DNA of 64,000 bases from Hoyosella sp. YIM 151337 (GCF_026041215.1 NZ_JAPEIQ010000011.1:206277-270276), one strand, 5' to 3'. Counted from the first letter of the stretch, positions 28,407 to 38,047 are shown. Made by a program: numbers and translations. Notes: generated by a model from the sequence alone, not told the origin.

Positions 28407-29744
28407 GTGGACGAGACCGTTGCGGCAGCACTCAGCGCGCTGGATGCCGAGGATCCGGCCGTCGCTGCTGACGCTGTTCACGCCTGGGAAAAACTCTGCG
28501 AAATCTCCCCGCCGGAGGGCCCCACGCAGGCGAGCGTTCAGCACCTGTGCTGGGCGGCGCTGCGCGACGAGCATGAGGATGATCCGGATCGCGCTTGGGC
28601 CCAATGTTGCGCGCTGGCGGAACTGCTCCGGCGCCTTGGCCGCGCGCGCTACGCGGCGATCGCGCGCAGTGAAACCACCCGCCGTCTGATCTTCACCACG
28701 GACCCGGACGAATGGTCTGAGGCGTATCGCACGTCGCTCGAAGCGTCCGGCGTGGAGCCACCAGATACCGATGAAGTGACGTGGCAGCACATGTGCACGT
28801 CGGACGAGCTCGCAATCGTTGAACAGATCGCCTCCACGCTGGAGGTTGCCGCGGTGGCGGGGGAGTTCGGCACCGGGGAGCGCAAGAGTGAGACTGCTGC
28901 CCGCCGCGCACAGCTGACGCACGCGGTGCTGACGACGGAGCGGAAGGGGCAGTCGCTCCTTGAGGCCGTCCTCGACTGCCGCATTGACCTGTGGTCAAGC
29001 CTGTCGGAAACACGTGCGGCGATGTATGAGGGGCTGCTAGACGGACTGCACTCCGCCGCGGTGGTGCCGCATCGGGTTGCGCGGCGGGTACACCGATTTC
29101 TCGCGCAGCTCGGCGACGGCACCGTCGTCCTTCCGGATGGCGCGCTGCCCAGGGAGTTCAACCAGGTAATCGAGGACTCGGAACCGGACACGCCAGTTGG
29201 CGAACCATGGTGGAGCGAGCCGCACACCTCCACTGGCGAGCAAGTCATCGAGCTGTGGAAGCTGTTACAGCGCATGCGGATTGTGCGGCGGGTGCGGGGC
29301 CGGCTGGTGCCTGCCGCGCGGGTCAGGGATGCGGGCGCCGACGAAGCACTGCGCATTCTTCTGCGCGATTGGCTGGGCTCTGGGTACACGGCGGAGACGA
29401 TCGCCGCGGAGGCGCTCCTCGCAGTCATTGCCCGCGGGCAAGGGATGACGTTCGATCCGGCTGGACCGGTGACACACGACGACGACGTCGACCCGACGAT
29501 TCTCGCCGCGACCATACTCGCTGATGAAGGATGGACTACCGACGGCGATGACATCGAACCGTACTCGGTCGCGCCGCTCGTCGAGCGGGCGATCGGTGAC
29601 TTGCGGGTTCTCGGTGTCGTCACCAAACCGGGGCTCGCTCCCGGCGCGCTCACTGATGATGTTGTGACCTTCTCACTCGGCGTACTCAGGCAGCGGCTGC
29701 TGCACGCGCGATTCCCGATTCACACGCGTTTTCGCCAGTGGTGA
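28407..29744 (+). CDS. Conserved hypothetical protein, divergent from menE
   Basis: About 445 residues of unknown function. The composition is acidic and strongly helical (for example DETVAAALSALDAEDPAVAADAVHAWEKL, shown in part), with Trp-rich spots (ADEGWTTDGDD, EPWWSEPHTST). No signal peptide, membrane helix or catalytic motif is visible. Either the GTG at 28407 or the ATG at 28377 could be the start; both lie in the short gap to the divergent menE. The first part of the longer open frame (27879 onward) is antisense to menE and is not used. Codon use matches its neighbours, so it looks like a genuine gene. Confidence 0.7.
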   Translation: MDETVAAALSALDAEDPAVAADAVHAWEKLCEISPPEGPTQASVQHLCWAALRDEHEDDPDRAWAQCCALAELLRRLGRARYAAIARSETTRRLIFTTDPDEWSEAYRTSLEASGVEPPDTDEVTWQHMCTSDELAIVEQIASTLEVAAVAGEFGTGERKSETAARRAQLTHAVLTTERKGQSLLEAVLDCRIDLWSSLSETRAAMYEGLLDGLHSAAVVPHRVARRVHRFLAQLGDGTVVLPDGALPREFNQVIEDSEPDTPVGEPWWSEPHTSTGEQVIELWKLLQRMRIVRRVRGRLVPAARVRDAGADEALRILLRDWLGSGYTAETIAAEALLAVIARGQGMTFDPAGPVTHDDDVDPTILAATILADEGWTTDGDDIEPYSVAPLVERAIGDLRVLGVVTKPGLAPGALTDDVVTFSLGVLRQRLLHARFPIHTRFRQW

Positions 29745-29754
29745 CTCTTCTGGG

Positions 29755-30540
29755 TCAGGTGAATTGCTCGATGAGCCGCAGCAGCATCGTCAGCATGTCC
29801 GCGAGCGGCATACTCGAAATACGTTCCCGGACGCGGTCCGTCACCCCGTGCAAGATGAGTTCTTCCGGGCCAGTTTCGATACCAGTCAACTGCAACCCGT
29901 GGGGCAAGTCAGGCACGGTGATGACAAAAGGTTTCATCCGGTGCGCCACGGGGAGGCTGCGTTGCCAGATCTGCACGCCCGTGGGATCGAGGTAGATCAC
30001 CGAGTCGCCCGCACTGGCCCGCAACTCGATGTGTCCGAGCATCGGTGCCCGCGCCCAGCTGGCGCGAATCTTTCCGTCCTTCGTGATGTCTACGTGGACA
30101 TCGGGCGCGACCTGTTTAACCCAGTGCCGCACCTCGGTGCTCGTGACGGTGATGCGCACGGTGACCAAGCCGACCACCAGGTACGGCGCGGGCAGTGACC
30201 GAAGACGAGTGTCGGTGAGCGTGACTTCCACACGCTGCAACGTTGTTCGTTCCCACCGCACATGGTTCGCTACGAACTTGATGGTGGCGATCTGCCCGGT
30301 GGCGAGCCCGAGAGTGCGGAAGTCACTGTTGATTTCCACGGGTGTCAGTGACACGTCAGTGTCGCCGGTGCGTATGGTGATGCGCCGTCCCAGCAGCCGT
30401 TCGGACGCGACGCGCAGAATGAGCTGCACCAAACCCGCGGGGCTTGTCGGAACGGCTGGGCGCAGCGACTTACCCAGTGCCAGCAGCCGGTCGACCTCCC
30501 GCCAGGGAAGCCACTCACCGAACAGCCGCTGGTTACTCAC
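29755..30540 (-). CDS. DUF2993 (LmeA-like) lipid-binding protein
   Basis: 261 residues without a clear signal peptide. The beta-rich repeats (VEINSDFRTLGLATGQIATI; VRITVTSTEVRHWV; IEVLGHIELRA-type strands) resemble the DUF2993 family. LmeA of that family is involved in mannan/lipoglycan elongation in mycobacteria. The cytoplasmic-looking N-terminus makes the parallel loose. GTG start, three bases after the stop of the VOC gene; probably the third gene of a menB-VOC-DUF2993 operon. Confidence 0.6.
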   Translation of the reverse strand: MSNQRLFGEWLPWREVDRLLALGKSLRPAVPTSPAGLVQLILRVASERLLGRRITIRTGDTDVSLTPVEINSDFRTLGLATGQIATIKFVANHVRWERTTLQRVEVTLTDTRLRSLPAPYLVVGLVTVRITVTSTEVRHWVKQVAPDVHVDITKDGKIRASWARAPMLGHIELRASAGDSVIYLDPTGVQIWQRSLPVAHRMKPFVITVPDLPHGLQLTGIETGPEELILHGVTDRVRERISSMPLADMLTMLLRLIEQFT

Positions 30541-30543
30541 CGA

Positions 30544-30936
30544 CTAAGTATGCGCGGGCCGGACATCGCGGCGCAGCGGGTGGTCTGGAGGGATCTCCAC
30601 GAAGACAATCGGTATGCCGTCCGGGTCTTCCACCCACATTTCTACGAGGCCCCACGGCTCCTTGCGTGGTTCGCGCACAATCTCAACGCCCTGCGCACGC
30701 AGTTCTTGCTCAGCGGCCGTGACCTCGCGCACCTGGAGCCACAGGGCTCCGGTGAAACTCTTGTGTGGCGAGGTTGTGCCGTGGGCTGCGATTTCGATCA
30801 ACCCTTGCCCGGCCCACAGGACGGTTCCGCCGGGATACTCCCGGTAGATAGGAAGGGTGAGCGCATCCCGGTAAAACCGCACCGTGGTGTCATAGTCCGT
30901 CGGCCGGAGGATCGTCCGGCTGCTGATCACCTGCAT
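30544..30936 (-). CDS. VOC-family (glyoxalase/dioxygenase-like) protein
   Basis: 130 residues with two beta-alpha-beta-beta-beta modules: SSRTILRPTDYDTTVRFYRDAL (first part) and VEMWVEDPDGIPIVFVE at the end, which supplies a metal-ligand Glu. The Rv0546c homologue sits at the same place in M. tuberculosis between menE and menB. The reaction is unknown. It lies 18 bases after menB. Confidence 0.8.
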   Translation of the reverse strand: MQVISSRTILRPTDYDTTVRFYRDALTLPIYREYPGGTVLWAGQGLIEIAAHGTTSPHKSFTGALWLQVREVTAAEQELRAQGVEIVREPRKEPWGLVEMWVEDPDGIPIVFVEIPPDHPLRRDVRPAHT

Positions 30937-30954
30937 CGCCGCTCGCTTCCGCTG

Positions 30955-31884
30955 CTAGTAGTACCAGGGATAACCCGACCAGTCAGGTTTGCGCTTCTCG
31001 AGGAACGAGTCACGCCCCTCCACGGCCTCGTCAGTCATGTATGCGAGGCGTGTGGTTTCGCCCGCGAAGATCTGCTGACCCACCAGGCCGTCGTCGATGG
31101 CGTTGAAGGCGTATTTCAGCATCCGTATGGCTTGCGGTGATTTACCGAGAATCTCCTCGCCCCATTCGATGGCGGTGTTCTCAAGGTCGGCGTGGTCGAC
31201 GACCGCGTTGACGGCACCCATGTGGTGCATCTCCTCCGCGGTGTAGGGACGGCCGAGAAAGAAGATTTCGCGCGCGAACTTCTGGCCGACCTGCCGGGCC
31301 AGGTACGCGGAGCCATAGCCAGCATCGAAGCTGCCAACGTCAGCATCAGTCTGTTTGAAGCGGGCGTGCTCGCGGCTGGCGAGGGTGAGGTCGCAGACGG
31401 CGTGCAGGCTGTGCCCACCGCCCGCGGCCCAGCCGTTCACCAGGCAAATGACCACCTTCGGCATGAACCGGATGAGCCGTTGCACTTCGAGAATGTGCAA
31501 GCGGCCCGCGCGCGCCGGGTCGACAGTGTCGGCGGTATCGCCGGACGCGTACTGATATCCGCTGCGTCCGCGAATACGCTGGTCACCGCCAGAGCAGAAG
31601 GCCCAGCCGCCATCTTTGGGGCTTGGTCCGTTGCCGGTAAGAAGGACTACGCCCGCATCGGATGTCATGCGGGCATGTTCGAGCGTCCGGTACAACTCAT
31701 CGACCGTGTGCGGGCGGAATGCGTTACGAACCTCAGGGCGGTCGAAAGCGATCCGCAGAATGCCGTTCCTGCGCCCGTCTTTGACATGCCGGTGGTAGGT
31801 GATGTCGGTGAGGTCCTCGAAGCCGGGGACCGGTTCCCAGAGTTCAGGATTGAAAGGGGCGGGGGAGACGGCGTCGGAAGTCAC
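30955..31884 (-). CDS. menB: 1,4-Dihydroxy-2-naphthoyl-CoA synthase
   Basis: 309-residue crotonase-fold enzyme that cyclises o-succinylbenzoyl-CoA. Hallmarks are AFCSGGDQRIRGRSGYQ with the MenB-specific A-loop, GWAAGGGHSLHAVCDLTLAS forming the oxyanion hole, and DVGSFDAGYGSAYLAR with the catalytic Asp and Tyr. The C-terminal SFLEKRKPDWSGYPWYY is the family ending. Length and N-terminus match mycobacterial MenB (Rv0548c). First gene of a menB-VOC-DUF2993 unit, divergent from the Gly-rich gene. Confidence 0.96.
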   Translation of the reverse strand: MTSDAVSPAPFNPELWEPVPGFEDLTDITYHRHVKDGRRNGILRIAFDRPEVRNAFRPHTVDELYRTLEHARMTSDAGVVLLTGNGPSPKDGGWAFCSGGDQRIRGRSGYQYASGDTADTVDPARAGRLHILEVQRLIRFMPKVVICLVNGWAAGGGHSLHAVCDLTLASREHARFKQTDADVGSFDAGYGSAYLARQVGQKFAREIFFLGRPYTAEEMHHMGAVNAVVDHADLENTAIEWGEEILGKSPQAIRMLKYAFNAIDDGLVGQQIFAGETTRLAYMTDEAVEGRDSFLEKRKPDWSGYPWYY

Positions 31885-32029
31885 GACCTGAGCATATCCA
31901 CGCCCCAGCCCCGGTGCGATCGCCGGCCGAAATGCGCGATTCTGCAGACAGGGTGTTACTTACCTGCCTAGTCTGTGGGCACGATGCCAAGATCACACCT
32001 GGTGTTCCTGCCTTCCGTCGGAGGTATAG

Positions 32030-32929
32030 ATGACGCTTCTGATCCGCGCTAGTTCACTCGCATTCACGACTGTCCTCGGGGCCAGCGCTGTTGTGCTGGG
32101 GGCCAGCGGCGCCGCAGCCGCCGCGACGCCAGAATGTTCGTCCGGCATTTGCACCGTGACATTCGATTCCGCTGGCACCGAAGATTTCGAGGTGCCGGAC
32201 GGGGTCACCGTCATCAATGTCACGGCGGTTGGCGCTCGTGGCGGCCAGGGTGGTGGCACAGCGGGTGGTATCGGCGGTGACCCGGGCCGAGGCGCACTCG
32301 TCAACGGCATCATCGGTGTGACTGAAGGCGAAGTGCTCACCGTCACCGTGGGTGCGGTTGGCGCGAGCGGAAACGCCGATCGCGCGGGCGGTGCCGGCAT
32401 TGGAAGTGGCGGCGATGGCGGTTCGCTCCGCGGCGGCGGCGGCGGTGGCGCTTCCGGAGTGATCCAGAGCGGCCTGCGCGTCGTCGTCGCCGGTGGCGGC
32501 GGCGGTGGTGGCGGCTTGACCTCGCTCGGTCCGCCCGGGGCTGGCGGTGACGGCGGTCAAGATGGAGCTCCATCTGGCACAGCGTCCGAAGGTGGCGGTG
32601 GGGCAACCGGTACCGTTCCTGGTACGGGCGGAGCGGGCAATAACGGCAGCGGAGCTGCGGGCGAGTCGAACGGAACCGGCGGCACCGGGGCAAACGCTCA
32701 GGCCGGCGCTGCAAACGGTGGCGGCGGTGGCGGCGGTGGTCTCGTCGGCGGGGGCGGCGGCGGGTCCGCCACGTTCGCGGCAGGTGCCGGTGGCGGCGGC
32801 GGATCGTCGACCGGCCCAGCGGTGCCAGCGGACGAACCAGCCCGGGTGACACTGACGTACGTGGATCCAGACTTCGTCCCGATCACTCCTGGGCCAGACT
32901 TCGGCTCCATCGTTGACATGTTCTCGTGA
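32030..32929 (+). CDS. Secreted glycine-rich protein
   Basis: 299 residues. The signal peptide (MTLLIRASSLAFTTVLGASA, cleaved near AAAAATPEC) is followed by a short domain with two Cys (ECSSGICTVTFDSAGTEDFEVP). A long Gly-rich region with GGxGG runs follows, and then a C-terminal strand (PARVTLTYVDPDFVP). The alternation of GARGGQGGGTAGG, hydrophobic strands and runs of Gly resembles the glycine-rich domain also found in bacterial cell-surface proteins. Superficially it looks like PE_PGRS, but it has no PE domain. GGAGG six bases before ATG supports the start. Likely a cell-wall-associated protein of unknown role. Confidence 0.75.
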   Translation: MTLLIRASSLAFTTVLGASAVVLGASGAAAAATPECSSGICTVTFDSAGTEDFEVPDGVTVINVTAVGARGGQGGGTAGGIGGDPGRGALVNGIIGVTEGEVLTVTVGAVGASGNADRAGGAGIGSGGDGGSLRGGGGGGASGVIQSGLRVVVAGGGGGGGGLTSLGPPGAGGDGGQDGAPSGTASEGGGGATGTVPGTGGAGNNGSGAAGESNGTGGTGANAQAGAANGGGGGGGGLVGGGGGGSATFAAGAGGGGGSSTGPAVPADEPARVTLTYVDPDFVPITPGPDFGSIVDMFS

Positions 32930-32993
32930 CACTGGCCTGATGTCCGGAGGGAAGTACAGCTAGCCGCGGGGCAGCAGGCGTACTGTCGGGTGC

Positions 32994-34691
32994 ATGGCGT
33001 ATGTCATCACCCAGGCCTGTTGCAACGATGCGTCGTGTGTCCCGGTGTGCCCCGTCAATTGCATCCACCCCACACCAGAAGAGCCTCAATTCGCCACCAC
33101 CGAGATGCTCTACATCGAGCCTGACGTGTGCATCGACTGCGGTGCGTGTCTTGACGAATGCCCCGTGAGCGCGATTTTTCCCGACGATGCGCTGCCCACT
33201 CAGCTCGGCCGCTACGCGGAGATCAATGAGCAGTACTACCGCAAGTACCCGATCGATCCATCGCTGCCGCCGTACGTGCCAGAAAAGCCGCTGCGCAGCG
33301 ATCTCGGCACGCTGCGGGTGGCGATCGTGGGCTCTGGGCCGGCTGCTATGTATGCCGCGCGTGACCTTCTTACCCATTCCAACGTCGAGGTCGAAGTTTT
33401 CGATCGGCTGCCGACACCGTTTGGGCTCGTTCGCGCTGGCGTTGCACCTGACCACCCGGGAACCAAAGAAGTCGCGGACATGTTCCGCTGGACTTTAGGG
33501 AAGCCGGCGTTCCGGTTCCACCTGAATGTCGAGATCGGCAACCACCTGGGCCACGACGACCTGCTCGCCCATCACCATGCGGTGGTCTACGCCGTCGGTG
33601 CCGCTACCGATCGGCACTTGAACATTCCCGGTGAAGAACTGCCCGGCAGCCACGCCGCAACCGAATTCGTCGCCTGGTACAACGGCCATCCTGATTACGC
33701 GGATCGTACGTTCGATCTGTCGGCGGAACGCGTGGTCATCGTCGGTAACGGCAATGTTGCGCTCGATGTCGCTCGCATCCTCACGCTCGATCCGGAACTG
33801 CTCGCCCAAACAGACATTGCCGATCACGCGTTGCAGGCGCTGCGCAAGAGCAACGTTCGGGAAGTCATCTTGCTTGGCCGCCGCGGACCCGCGCAGGCCG
33901 CCTACACCGTCCCTGAGTTCCTCGCGCTCGGTAGTCTGCCTGGTGTTGACGTGGTCATCGACCCTGCAGAAGCGGCGCTCGACGAGTTGAGTGAGCAGGA
34001 CGTCGCGGCGTCTGCACAACCCATGGCGGCCTACAAGGCGAAGCTTGCACAGGAGTTCGCTGCCGCATCCGCGCAACGGCAGCCTGACCCCGAGCGGCGC
34101 CGCATCGTGTTTCGCTATCTGTTGTCCCCCCAGGAAATTCTCGGACCTGACCGTGTCACCGGAGTGCGTGCGGTGCGCAATGAACTCGTCGCAGGTGAAC
34201 GCGGGTTGCAGGCGCGCGCTATTGATGCGGTAGAGGATTTCGAAACGACGCTTGTCTTGCGCTCGGTGGGCTACCGGGGCACGCCGATCCCAGGCGTGCC
34301 GTTCGATGAGAACCGGGGTGTGCTCCCGAACGAGGGTGGACGCGTGCTCGATGCGCCCGGTGGGAAGCCGTTGCCCGGGGTTTACGCCGCAGGGTGGATA
34401 AAACGGGGGCCGACCGGTGTTATTGGCACGAACAAAACTGATGCGGGCGAGACAGTGCAGCACATCGTGGATGACTTCAACAGTGAGAAATTGTTGCGGC
34501 CCGTCGGTACTCGGGACGACCTTGCGAACCTTGTCCGTGACCGACAGCCGGGCGCGGTCGATCTGCGCGGCTGGAAGGCGATCGACGAGCACGAAACCGC
34601 CGCTGGCAAGAAGGCAGGCAGGCCAAGGGTTAAACTCATCGACGTCGCGGACATGCTCGAGGTGAGCAGAAAGCGGGGCCTGTTTCGGTGA
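32994..34691 (+). CDS. fprB: Ferredoxin/ferredoxin-NADP reductase fusion (FprB type)
   Basis: 565 residues in two parts. Residues 1-70 form a 7Fe/8Fe ferredoxin (Cys at 9, 15, 19, 23 and 46, 49, 52, 56; CIDCGACLDECP). Residues ~105-565 are an adrenodoxin-reductase-like flavoprotein with FAD motif VGSGPAAMYAAR (from 113), NADP motif VVIVGNGNVALDVAR and the C-terminal GWIKRGPTGVIGTNKTDA. This layout equals M. tuberculosis FprB (Rv0886). It would pass electrons between NADPH and iron-sulfur partners. Its GTGA junction with menC (4-base overlap) places it in one operon with a menaquinone gene. Confidence 0.9.
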   Translation: MAYVITQACCNDASCVPVCPVNCIHPTPEEPQFATTEMLYIEPDVCIDCGACLDECPVSAIFPDDALPTQLGRYAEINEQYYRKYPIDPSLPPYVPEKPLRSDLGTLRVAIVGSGPAAMYAARDLLTHSNVEVEVFDRLPTPFGLVRAGVAPDHPGTKEVADMFRWTLGKPAFRFHLNVEIGNHLGHDDLLAHHHAVVYAVGAATDRHLNIPGEELPGSHAATEFVAWYNGHPDYADRTFDLSAERVVIVGNGNVALDVARILTLDPELLAQTDIADHALQALRKSNVREVILLGRRGPAQAAYTVPEFLALGSLPGVDVVIDPAEAALDELSEQDVAASAQPMAAYKAKLAQEFAAASAQRQPDPERRRIVFRYLLSPQEILGPDRVTGVRAVRNELVAGERGLQARAIDAVEDFETTLVLRSVGYRGTPIPGVPFDENRGVLPNEGGRVLDAPGGKPLPGVYAAGWIKRGPTGVIGTNKTDAGETVQHIVDDFNSEKLLRPVGTRDDLANLVRDRQPGAVDLRGWKAIDEHETAAGKKAGRPRVKLIDVADMLEVSRKRGLFR

Positions 34692-35749
34692 CCACACGCC
34701 CCGGTGGTCCTGGCGGCGCGTTGCCCGGGCTCTCTGCTTTACCTCCACTGCCCGATGTGCTTGCGGCCACCTGGGTTGTCACCGTCCCGCTGCGTGTTCG
34801 CTTCCGCGGCATCATGGCCAGAGAAGCGATGCTCATCCGCGGGCCTGCCGGCTGGAGCGAGTTCGCACCCTTCCCTGAGTATGACGATCGGGAGGCCGCC
34901 ACGTGGCTGATGGCCGCGATCGATGCAGCCTGGAACGGGCTGCCGCCCGCACGCCGTGACGTGGTTCCCGTTAACGCGACAGTGCCTGCGGTACCTGCGG
35001 CACGAGTTGGTGAAGTGCTCGCCCGATACGAGGACACACACACCGCGAAGGTCAAAGTGGGCGAGGCAGGCCAGACCCTCTCCGACGACGTGGCACGTGT
35101 TAATGCGGTGCGAGAGCGCATCCCGAACGTCCGTGTGGACGCCAATGGCGCGTGGACGGTCACGGAAGCGGAAGCGGCGATTACCGCGCTGACCCGCGAT
35201 GGCCAGCTGGAGTACGCAGAGCAACCGTGCCGCACAGTCGCGGAACTGGCGGAACTGCGCCGCCGACTCGACGGCCGTGTCCGGATCGCGGCAGACGAAA
35301 GCATTCGCCGCGCTACTGATCCTTTTCTGGTTGTCGAGGCGGGGGCGGCAGACGTTGCAGTCGTCAAAGTCGCCCCGCTCGGTGGCCCACGGCGAGTCCT
35401 GCACATCGCACATGAGCTGGAAGCGGCTGGGATTCCCGTGGTGGTGTCGAGCGCGCTCGACACGGCCGTCGGCATCGCGTGCGGCGTGAGCGTGGCGGCC
35501 GCGCTGCCACGGCTTGATTTCGCTTGCGGGCTCGCGACGTCGCGATTGCTCGCCGACGATGTCGGATCGCCGAGTGAGTGGTCGGCGGGTGGCCTTCGTG
35601 TGCATGCGCCGGTGGTCGATACCGAGGCTGCACATCGCCTCTCCGCGCCGGATGCGCGGCGCCAGTGGTGGCGAGCCCGCCTTGCGCGCTGCTATCAGGT
35701 GCTCGCGAGTGTCACTCCGGAACCACTGGGCGAGCGACCTGGCGGGTGA
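34688..35749 (+). CDS. menC: o-Succinylbenzoate synthase
   Basis: 353-residue enolase-superfamily enzyme that dehydrates SHCHC to o-succinylbenzoate. Catalytic KVKVG (two Lys), metal ligands in VRVDANGAW, EYAEQPC and RIAADES, and the second-half Lys in VVKVAPLGG are all present in family order, ending with VVSSALDTAVG. GTG start overlaps the fprB stop. The N-terminal PLPDVLAATWVVTVPLRVRFRG (first part) fits actinobacterial MenC (Rv0553). Confidence 0.93.
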   Translation: MTTRPGGPGGALPGLSALPPLPDVLAATWVVTVPLRVRFRGIMAREAMLIRGPAGWSEFAPFPEYDDREAATWLMAAIDAAWNGLPPARRDVVPVNATVPAVPAARVGEVLARYEDTHTAKVKVGEAGQTLSDDVARVNAVRERIPNVRVDANGAWTVTEAEAAITALTRDGQLEYAEQPCRTVAELAELRRRLDGRVRIAADESIRRATDPFLVVEAGAADVAVVKVAPLGGPRRVLHIAHELEAAGIPVVVSSALDTAVGIACGVSVAAALPRLDFACGLATSRLLADDVGSPSEWSAGGLRVHAPVVDTEAAHRLSAPDARRQWWRARLARCYQVLASVTPEPLGERPGG

Positions 35750-36308
35750 GCGGGGTGACCCCCCACTCGGTGCGCCCGAAACGGCTGAGTGGGGCCAGTG
35801 CTTTCGTCGCGGGCAGCCCGTCCTCGTCGAGCAAGCTGCTGTTCGCGGTCATGAAAACTACGCGCCCGAGCACCAGATGCGAGTCACCGACGCTGATCAC
35901 GCGTTCTAGAACGCACTCGAAGCTCATCGGCGCGGCTTTTGCCCGCAGTGGCTGCACCCGCACGCTCGGGGCCGACACCACACTCATTGCATCGAATTCG
36001 CTCACACTCGGCCCGAACGCGGCTGAACTGCCGTTCACCTGATCAAGCAGTGGCTCCGAAGTGAGGTTGACGACGAACTCACCCGTCTCCTCGATGTTGG
36101 TGAGAGTGTCTTTCCTGCCGACGGACGTGAACTGAACGACCGGCGGATCGACGCTTGCGATAGTGAAGAAACTATACGGAGCCAGGTTGTCAACGCCGCC
36201 TGCGGACCTGGTGGACACCCAGGCGATCGGCCGCGGAACGACACTCGACGTAAGCAGTTGGTAGACACGATCGTGGTCCATTAACGCCGGATCGAAGTGG
36301 GTTCGCAC
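35712..36308 (-). CDS. Flavin reductase-like (FMN-binding split-barrel) protein
   Basis: 198 residues from GTG 36308, giving VRTHFDPALMDHDRVYQLL, the usual opening of the flavin-reductase-like family. PRPIAWVSTRSAGGVDNLAPYSFF (first part) and FVVNLTSE follow as FMN-binding elements, with ECVLERVISVGDSHLVLGRV as the dimer-strand region. It probably reduces or binds FMN; the specific substrate is unknown. The 3' end overlaps the menC end by 38 bases in convergent orientation. M. tuberculosis has bpoC at this place instead. Confidence 0.82.
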   Translation of the reverse strand: MRTHFDPALMDHDRVYQLLTSSVVPRPIAWVSTRSAGGVDNLAPYSFFTIASVDPPVVQFTSVGRKDTLTNIEETGEFVVNLTSEPLLDQVNGSSAAFGPSVSEFDAMSVVSAPSVRVQPLRAKAAPMSFECVLERVISVGDSHLVLGRVVFMTANSSLLDEDGLPATKALAPLSRFGRTEWGVTPLTRQVARPVVPE

Positions 36309-36397
36309 GACTGCTATGGTCGCACCCGGCGCGGTCGACTTCCTATTCGGACAGCAGTGTCGGCGCATTCCCGCGCGGAATCTGACACTCTGGTCTG

Positions 36398-38047
36398 GTG
36401 AACCCGTCCACTGCTCAGGCCCGCGCGGTCGTCGACGAAATGATCCGCGGCGGCGTCCGCGATGTTGTTCTGTGCCCGGGCTCTCGAAATGCACCGCTAG
36501 CCTTTGCCCTGCACGCAGCGGAAACCGCGGGCCGACTGCGGCTGCACGTCCGGATCGACGAGCGCACCGCAGGATTCCTCGCGATCGGCCTGGCGCTCGG
36601 TGGAAAGCAGCCGGTGCCGGTGGTCATGACTTCCGGGACTGCTGTGGCGAATCTCACTCCCGCAGTGTATGAGGCGAACTATGCGCGGGTGCCGCTGATC
36701 GTGCTGAGTGCGAACCGGCCATACGAAATGCTGGGCACCGGCGCCAACCAGACGGTCGAGCAACTCGGGATGTTCGGTGCCCAGGTGCGGGCAGCCATAA
36801 GCTTAGGCATCGCGGAAGCGGACCGTGACCAGAACAGTCAGTGGCGCTCAGCTGTGTGCCGCGTACTTGCAGCGGCTCGCGGTGATCGCACGGGCAACGC
36901 GGGCCCAGTCCAGTTTGACCTGCCGCTGCGTGAACCACTCGTGCCCGGCGACGATGTCACTGACGAGCCGCCGGGACGGCCCGATGGTGCACCATGGACG
37001 GAGACGCCCCACACGCTTTTCGATATTCCGCTCCCGATCGACCTGTCCCGCGACACGATCGTCGTCTCCGGGCACGGTTCGGGCAACCACCCCGAACTCG
37101 CAGGTCTCCCAACCGTGGCCGAGCCAACAGCACCCCTGCACGGCTTCCCGGTGCACCCCTACGCGCTGGCTGAGCTGCGGCCGCAGCAGGCGATTATCAC
37201 CGGCCGGCCCACGCTGCACCGGTCGGTTTCTGCGGTCCTCGCGGATCCACGCGTCACTGTGTATGCGTTGACAACTGGTCCGCGCTGGCCGGACGTATCG
37301 GGGAATCTCACTGCTGCGGGCACGCGCGCGATCGTTTCTGGGACGCCGCGCGCCGAATGGCTGGATAACGCGCGCGTGCTGTCGCGAGCTGCGTTCGATG
37401 TGATGGGCCGAGAACTTGCGGCGCACCCCAAGTCGACCGGTTTGCATGTTGCAGCCGAGATCGTCGATGCTGCTCGCCCCGGTGACCTCCTGATCCTCGG
37501 GGCTTCGAATCCTGTTCGTGATGCAGCGCTCGCCGGTACTGTGCCCGCTGGCGTGTCGGTGGTGTCGAATCGTGGCGTTGCGGGTATCGACGGCACTGTG
37601 TCGACCGCTATCGGCGCCGCCGCCGCCCACCAGTCTGAAGGTGGGCGAGCGGTAGCCCTGCTCGGCGATCTCACTTTTCTGCACGACAGTTCCGGACTGC
37701 TGCTGGGCCCGCAGGAACCGCGGCCGCGAGACCTCACCATCGTGGTGGCGAATGACGATGGCGGCGGGATATTCGAACTGCTTGAACAGGGTGACCCGAT
37801 GTATGCGGGCGCGTTCGAGCGGATCTTCGGCACACCGCACGGCGTGAACGTCGCCGCCGTATGCCACGCGTACGGCATTCCGTACGTCCAGTCGGACGTG
37901 GAGCGTCTCCAGGGTGTTCTCGAGTCCGGCGCCGCCGACGGTGGGGGCCTACGGGTCGTTGAAGTGCGTACAGACCGTTCGGGCCTGCGTGAACTGCATG
38001 CGGCAGTCCGTAGCGGAATCGCCGCGAGCGCCCGCAGAATCCGCTGA
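36398..38047 (+). CDS. menD: 2-Succinyl-5-enolpyruvyl-6-hydroxy-3-cyclohexene-1-carboxylate synthase
   Basis: 549-residue thiamine-diphosphate enzyme, first committed step of menaquinone synthesis from isochorismate. N-terminal signature [15 protein letters not shown] and [16 protein letters not shown]. The C-terminal ThDP domain has [29 protein letters not shown] and [16 protein letters not shown], the diphosphate/Mg2+ region. Start GTG, about 90 bases from the divergent flavin reductase gene. Followed by the DUF3592 gene as in M. tuberculosis (Rv0555-Rv0556). Confidence 0.95.
   Translation: MNPSTAQARAVVDEMIRGGVRDVVLCPGSRNAPLAFALHAAETAGRLRLHVRIDERTAGFLAIGLALGGKQPVPVVMTSGTAVANLTPAVYEANYARVPLIVLSANRPYEMLGTGANQTVEQLGMFGAQVRAAISLGIAEADRDQNSQWRSAVCRVLAAARGDRTGNAGPVQFDLPLREPLVPGDDVTDEPPGRPDGAPWTETPHTLFDIPLPIDLSRDTIVVSGHGSGNHPELAGLPTVAEPTAPLHGFPVHPYALAELRPQQAIITGRPTLHRSVSAVLADPRVTVYALTTGPRWPDVSGNLTAAGTRAIVSGTPRAEWLDNARVLSRAAFDVMGRELAAHPKSTGLHVAAEIVDAARPGDLLILGASNPVRDAALAGTVPAGVSVVSNRGVAGIDGTVSTAIGAAAAHQSEGGRAVALLGDLTFLHDSSGLLLGPQEPRPRDLTIVVANDDGGGIFELLEQGDPMYAGAFERIFGTPHGVNVAAVCHAYGIPYVQSDVERLQGVLESGAADGGGLRVVEVRTDRSGLRELHAAVRSGIAASARRIR

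Noticed and set aside
32030..32929. PE_PGRS protein
   Set aside because: Composition is similar but there is no PE domain, and the protein has a standard signal peptide.
32054..32932. Open frames on the minus strand and in other frames across the Gly-rich gene
   Set aside because: GC-rich Gly codons leave the antisense strand open (Ala/Thr- or Pro/Arg-rich nonsense); the plus-strand frame has a signal peptide and ribosome-binding site.
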